DNA of 64,000 nucleotides, from the NCBI GenBank assembly GCA_003612525.1, contig RAZD01000001.1, positions 62,001 to 126,000 on the forward strand, read 5' to 3'. Under the pieces are notes generated by a model. It ran no database searches. It saw only the letters and a program-made list of their open reading frames with translations, and was not told the origin of the DNA. A program made the translations under genes and the position numbers. Below are positions 60,110-64,000 of the stretch, piece after piece. The stretch comes from a bacterium C-53. GTDB lineage: Bacteria; Bacillota; Clostridia; Lachnospirales; Lachnospiraceae. Positions within the stretch are counted from its first letter, which is position 1. Every line of letters starts with the position of its first letter.

Positions 60110-61057
60110 ATGAAAACTGCTATTCTGATACCCTGCTATAATGAAAGTCTCACGATTGAAAAAGTCATTAAAGACTATCAAAAAGTTCTTCCGCATGCTG
60201 ATATCTACGTCTATGACAACAATTCCACAGACGGAACTGACACAATCGCTAAAAACGCCGGAGCGATTGTACGATACGAATACCGTCAGGGAAAGGGGAA
60301 TGTCATTCGAAGCATGTTTCGTGATATTGATGCGGACTGTTACCTGATGATCGACGGAGATGATACATACCCGGCGGAAAATGCCGTACAGATGACCGAC
60401 CTCGTATTAGAAAAAGGCGTTGATATGGTAATCGGGGACAGGCTGTCCTCCACCTATTTTACGGAGAATAAAAGACCCTTTCACAACAGCGGCAACAAGA
60501 TCGTACGTTATCTGATTAACCGCCTTTTTCATAGTAATATCCGCGATATCATGACCGGATACCGTGCATTCAGCCGTACATTTGTCAAATCATTTCCCGT
60601 ACTTTCCAAAGGATTTGAGATTGAAACTGAAATGACCATTCATGCGCTTGACAAAAATTTTCTTTTGGAAGAAATCCCGGTCACTTACCGCGACCGTCCG
60701 GAAGGCAGTGTTTCAAAACTCAATACATTCAGCGACGGCTTCAAAGTCCTGATGACCATTGCTTCCCTGTTCCGGGACTATAAACCGCTTGCGTTTTTCT
60801 CGGTCCTTACACTTATCTTTGAACTGTTTGCGCTGATTCTTTTCCTTCCGCCGCTCTACGGTTTTCTATCAACAGGAGAAGTCCTTAAATTTCCGAGTGT
60901 TATCGTGTCCGTCGCACTTGCAACTATGGGATTTATCTTTCTGGTCTGCGGTCTTATACTCGAAGTGCTTGCAAAGAAGCACAGGCAGTTATTCGAGCTG
61001 TATCTTCATGTGATTGAAGCGCAGAACCGTTCAGTGAATACAAATTCGAATCATTGA
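60110..61057 (+). CDS. Membrane glycosyltransferase family 2 (DPM/GtrB-like)
   Basis: A 315-aa protein with an N-terminal GT-A domain (AILIPCYNESLTIEKVI, VYDNNSTDGTD, MIDGDDTYPAEN, MTGYRAFSR) and two C-terminal helices (~232-256 and ~265-290), the layout of polyprenyl-phosphate glycosyltransferases such as GtrB. It likely makes a lipid-phosphate sugar donor that the GtrA/GT87 pair of the cluster could use, though it is transcribed separately. The ATG at 60110 follows AAAGGAG; a TATAAT lies at ~60070. Confidence 0.9.
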   Translation: MKTAILIPCYNESLTIEKVIKDYQKVLPHADIYVYDNNSTDGTDTIAKNAGAIVRYEYRQGKGNVIRSMFRDIDADCYLMIDGDDTYPAENAVQMTDLVLEKGVDMVIGDRLSSTYFTENKRPFHNSGNKIVRYLINRLFHSNIRDIMTGYRAFSRTFVKSFPVLSKGFEIETEMTIHALDKNFLLEEIPVTYRDRPEGSVSKLNTFSDGFKVLMTIASLFRDYKPLAFFSVLTLIFELFALILFLPPLYGFLSTGEVLKFPSVIVSVALATMGFIFLVCGLILEVLAKKHRQLFELYLHVIEAQNRSVNTNSNH

Positions 61058-61070
61058 ACCAATCAGACAA

Positions 61071-61112
61071 AAAGCTGTTGCTCCGGCAGGTCTCTGCCTT
61101 TGCAACAGCTTT
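61071..61112. terminator. Bidirectional terminator between the GT2 gene and dnaJ
   Basis: Perfect 11-bp arms AAAGCTGTTGC / GCAACAGCTTT with a GC-containing loop that can itself pair (GGCAG...CTGCC), and T-rich/A-rich flanks, between convergent genes. Confidence 0.85.
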
Positions 61113-61124
61113 CTCATTTCCATT

Positions 61125-62312
61125 CTATTTGCCAAACAATCCTTTTTTCTTCTTTCCGCCGCTGCCCGTATCATCCGACTTCTTCGCATCTTTTTCATGC
61201 TTCTTCACATAATTCAGTGAATCGCCTGTAAGCGCATCAAACTGTCTGAGCAGATCTTTCGCCTCACTGTTAATCTTTTCCGGCACCTGAACTACGAGTG
61301 TTACATAATGATCCCCACGAATCGCCTTGTTACGCAGGGAGGGGACGCCTTTTCCTTTCAGACGTACCTTCGTATCGGTCTGCGTTCCTGACCTCACTTC
61401 ATAGATAATCTTTCCGTCGACAGTATCAACCATAACTTCACCGCCAAGCACTGCCTGCGCATAAGAGATCGGCACTGTGGAAAAGATATTGTAATCCTGT
61501 CTCTGGAAAATCGGATGTCTTGATACGACAACCTCTACCAGCAGATCCCCTCTTGGACCACCGTTTCTTCCCGGTTCCCCTTTCTCACGAATCCGCACAC
61601 TCTGGCCGTTATCAATTCCGGCCGGAATGGATACCTGTATCTTCTTCTTATTCGCAATATACCCTGAGCCATAGCATTCCGGACATTTATCCTTAATTAC
61701 CTTTCCAGAGCCGCCACAATCCGGACACGTCTGCACATTGCTCATAGTTCCGAACAGAGTCTGGGTATTAAATACGACCTGCCCCTTGCCGCCGCACTTT
61801 GAACATGTCTCCGGGCTGCTGCCAGGCGCCGCTCCTGTGCCGTGACATTTGCCGCATTCGTCTTTCAGCGTCAGCTCAATTTCCTTATCGACTCCAAATA
61901 CGGCTTCTTCAAAGGTAATCCGCACCTGCGTACGAATATTGGCTCCTTTCATCGGCCCTGAGCTCCGGCTGCCTCTTGCTCTTCCGCCGCCAAACAGATC
62001 TCCGAAGATGTCCCCGAAGATATCTCCGAAATCGCCGCTGCCAAAGTCAAATCCGCTGAAACCACCGCCACCGGCGCCGCTCTCAAACGCCGCATGACCA
62101 AACTGGTCATACTGGCGGCGTTTGTCAGGGTCGCTCAGCACTGCATAGGCTTCACTTGCTTCCTTAAACTTTTTCTCAGCCTCCACATCTCCCGGATTCA
62201 TATCAGGATGATACTTTTTCGCGAGCACACGGTATGCTTTTTTTATTGCTCCATCATCGGCATTCTTATCAACGCCGAGCACTTCATAATAATCTCTTTT
62301 CTGCTCTGCCAT
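61125..62312 (-). CDS. dnaJ: Chaperone DnaJ (Hsp40)
   Basis: Co-chaperone that delivers substrates to DnaK and stimulates its ATPase. The 395-aa type I protein has the J domain ([15 protein letters not shown] in [10 protein letters not shown]), a Gly/Phe-rich region ([20 protein letters not shown]), the zinc domain with four CxxCxGxG-type repeats ([32 protein letters not shown]) and the C-terminal substrate domains, ending in a Lys/Gly-rich tail. It follows dnaK by 16 nt, one operon. Confidence 0.98.
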   Translation of the reverse strand: MAEQKRDYYEVLGVDKNADDGAIKKAYRVLAKKYHPDMNPGDVEAEKKFKEASEAYAVLSDPDKRRQYDQFGHAAFESGAGGGGFSGFDFGSGDFGDIFGDIFGDLFGGGRARGSRSSGPMKGANIRTQVRITFEEAVFGVDKEIELTLKDECGKCHGTGAAPGSSPETCSKCGGKGQVVFNTQTLFGTMSNVQTCPDCGGSGKVIKDKCPECYGSGYIANKKKIQVSIPAGIDNGQSVRIREKGEPGRNGGPRGDLLVEVVVSRHPIFQRQDYNIFSTVPISYAQAVLGGEVMVDTVDGKIIYEVRSGTQTDTKVRLKGKGVPSLRNKAIRGDHYVTLVVQVPEKINSEAKDLLRQFDALTGDSLNYVKKHEKDAKKSDDTGSGGKKKKGLFGK

Positions 62313-62328
62313 AACCGGCCTCCGCTAA

Positions 62329-64000
62329 TTATACTTCTCTATAGTCACCATCCACCACATCATCTGCCGCACCGTCATCAGGACCTGCGCTCTGTCCCAT
62401 ATTGCTCATATCAGGGCCTGCGCCTCCTGCCGCCTGTGCCTGTTCGTAAACTTTTGCAAACAGCTTCTGAGCGCTCTGCATCAGTTTTTCCTGGCCCGCC
62501 TTAATTTCCGTAACCTGGTCTTCCGTCATCTCTTCGGCATTCGGATATTTTGCAAGCGTTTCCTTCAATGCGTTTAATTCTGCCTCAACCGCTGTCTTGT
62601 CATTTGCGTCAATCTTATCGCCAACTTCCTCCAAAGCTTTTTCGGTCTGGAATACGAATGAATCCGCTTCATTTTTCGCATCGATCGCTTCCTTACGCTT
62701 CTTATCCTGCGCTTCATACTCAGCGGCCTCTTTGACTGCCTTCTCAATATCTTCGTCTGACATATTTGAACCTGCAGTAATTGTAATATGCTGCTCTTTT
62801 CCGGTTCCCATATCCTTTGCAGACACGTTTACAATGCCGTTCGCATCAATGTCAAACGTAACCTCGATCTGAGGAACACCGCGTCTTGCCGGCGGGATAC
62901 CATCAAGACGGAACTGACCGAGTGATTTATTATCCTTCGCAAACTGTCTCTCACCCTGAAGGACATTGATATCAACCGCCGTCTGATTGTCCGCTGCCGT
63001 AGAGAATACCTGGCTCTTCTTTGTCGGAATTGTCGTATTTCTCTCGATAAGCCTTGTAGCCACGCCGCCCATCGTCTCAATGGAAAGTGATAACGGTGTG
63101 ACATCAAGCAGAAGAATATCGCCTGCGCCTGCATCACCTGCAAGCTTGCCGCCCTGAATGGAAGCGCCGAGCGCCACACACTCATCCGGATTCAGAGATT
63201 TGGATGCATCTTTTCCGGTAATCTGTCTTACTTTATCCTGTACGGCAGGAATACGTGTGGAACCGCCCACAAGAAGCACCTGGCCCAGTTCACCTGCGGT
63301 AAGACCCGCATCTTTCAGCGCGTTCTGTACCGGAATTGCCGTTTTCTCCACCAAATCATGTGTCAGTTCATCAAATTTAGCCCTCGTCAGGTTCATATCA
63401 AAATGTTTCGGTCCTTCTGCGGTAGCCGTGATAAACGGAAGGTTGATGTTGGTAGTCGTAGCGGAAGAAAGTTCTTTCTTTGCCTTTTCCGCCGCTTCTT
63501 TTAATCTCTGCATTGCCATCTTATCATTGGAAAGATCTACGCCTTCGGCTTTCTTAAATTCGACAAGCATATAATCAATAATTTTCTGGTCAAAATCATC
63601 TCCGCCAAGATGTGTGTCACCGTTTGTCGAAAGCACTTCGATTACGCCATCGCCAATCTCAATAATCGATACGTCAAATGTACCGCCGCCAAGATCATAT
63701 ACCATGATTTTCTGCTCGCGTTCATTATCAAGGCCGTAAGCAAGCGCTGCCGCCGTAGGCTCATTAATGATTCGCTTCACTTCAAGACCGGCAATCTTAC
63801 CGGCATCTTTGGTTGCCTGCCTCTGCGCATCATTAAAATAAGCAGGCACCGTAATTACCGCTTCCGAAACGCTCTCGCCCAGATAGCTTTCCGCATCCGC
63901 CTTCAGCTTCTGCAGAATCATAGCCGAGATCTGCTGCGGGGAATATTTCTTATCGTCAATTGTACGTCCTTTGTCCGTACCCATATCACGCTTAATCGAA
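62329..64000 (-). CDS. dnaK: Chaperone DnaK (Hsp70), 5' end beyond the window
   Basis: The frame stays open to the last base; the first complete residues are [10 protein letters not shown], which correspond to about residue 60 of DnaK, so ~60 residues and the start are missing. The ATPase domain shows [39 protein letters not shown] and [11 protein letters not shown]; the peptide-binding domain has [13 protein letters not shown] and [11 protein letters not shown]; the tail ends in a Gly/Met-rich segment and DGDYREV. Operon with dnaJ. Confidence 0.97.
   Translation of the reverse strand, partial: SIKRDMGTDKGRTIDDKKYSPQQISAMILQKLKADAESYLGESVSEAVITVPAYFNDAQRQATKDAGKIAGLEVKRIINEPTAAALAYGLDNEREQKIMVYDLGGGTFDVSIIEIGDGVIEVLSTNGDTHLGGDDFDQKIIDYMLVEFKKAEGVDLSNDKMAMQRLKEAAEKAKKELSSATTTNINLPFITATAEGPKHFDMNLTRAKFDELTHDLVEKTAIPVQNALKDAGLTAGELGQVLLVGGSTRIPAVQDKVRQITGKDASKSLNPDECVALGASIQGGKLAGDAGAGDILLLDVTPLSLSIETMGGVATRLIERNTTIPTKKSQVFSTAADNQTAVDINVLQGERQFAKDNKSLGQFRLDGIPPARRGVPQIEVTFDIDANGIVNVSAKDMGTGKEQHITITAGSNMSDEDIEKAVKEAAEYEAQDKKRKEAIDAKNEADSFVFQTEKALEEVGDKIDANDKTAVEAELNALKETLAKYPNAEEMTEDQVTEIKAGQEKLMQSAQKLFAKVYEQAQAAGGAGPDMSNMGQSAGPDDGAADDVVDGDYREV

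Overview
The window looks like chromosome of a spore-forming, low-to-mid GC Clostridia, most likely a Lachnospiraceae member. The signs are strong AGGAGG-type ribosome sites, TTGACA/TATAAT promoters, a stand-alone Spo0A C-terminal domain protein, a Csp-like subtilisin protease, a FapA/DUF342 protein and a typical Firmicutes ABC-exported cell-surface glycan cluster. Taxonomy is inferred; there is no rRNA here. No tRNA, rRNA, CRISPR array or insertion sequence was recognised.

Layout. 0-4 kb: the end of an unidentified gene, a hemerythrin-domain protein, and a minus-strand group lspA-like / carbamate kinase / cysteine synthase preceded by a 42-residue gene and an unusual pair of interlocked hairpins. 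4-17 kb: an AraC regulator and a nucleoside-salvage region. This holds adenosine deaminase, MgtC, a sugar-isomerase-like TIM barrel, a HAD phosphatase, a CUT1-type ABC transporter without its ATPase, a nucleoside hydrolase with a divergent DeoR-type regulator (five similar operator-like sites between them), and a crp-deoD-deoB operon.

17-27 kb: the most interesting part. A Csp-like subtilisin-family protease gene is split in two: codons 1-109 and the first two bases of codon 110 lie at 26554-26882, the remainder at 16988-18338. Between them lies an 8,215-bp element with three tandem large serine recombinases, an 88-aa protein, an HD-GYP protein with a degenerate receiver, and a FapA-like protein with seven 26-residue repeats. 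Joining the halves at a shared GGG restores the catalytic Asp-Thr-Gly motif and a 559-aa reading frame with an intact D/H/N/S set. The joined element ends form a TAACACA/TGTGTTA inverted repeat centred on the same G run, as expected of attP. This is a candidate excisable intervening element in a probable spore or germination gene, analogous to the sigK skin elements.

27-59 kb: a ClpX-like unfoldase, HtrA protease and glmS, then a long minus-strand surface polysaccharide cluster. It runs, in transcription order, from rfbB and rfbA through a GH25 protein, rfbC, Wzm/Wzt exporter, a methyltransferase-kinase fusion, several GT2 enzymes, phosphoglucomutase, GT87, GtrA, O-acetylesterase, flippase-like protein, a kinase/HAD/nucleotidyltransferase trio, more GT2 enzymes, a polyprenyl glycosylphosphotransferase, an LCP ligase and a rhamnosyltransferase-like GT2, to glmS. 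59-64 kb: a zinc-ribbon protein, the Spo0A-C-only protein, a membrane GT2, dnaJ and the truncated dnaK.
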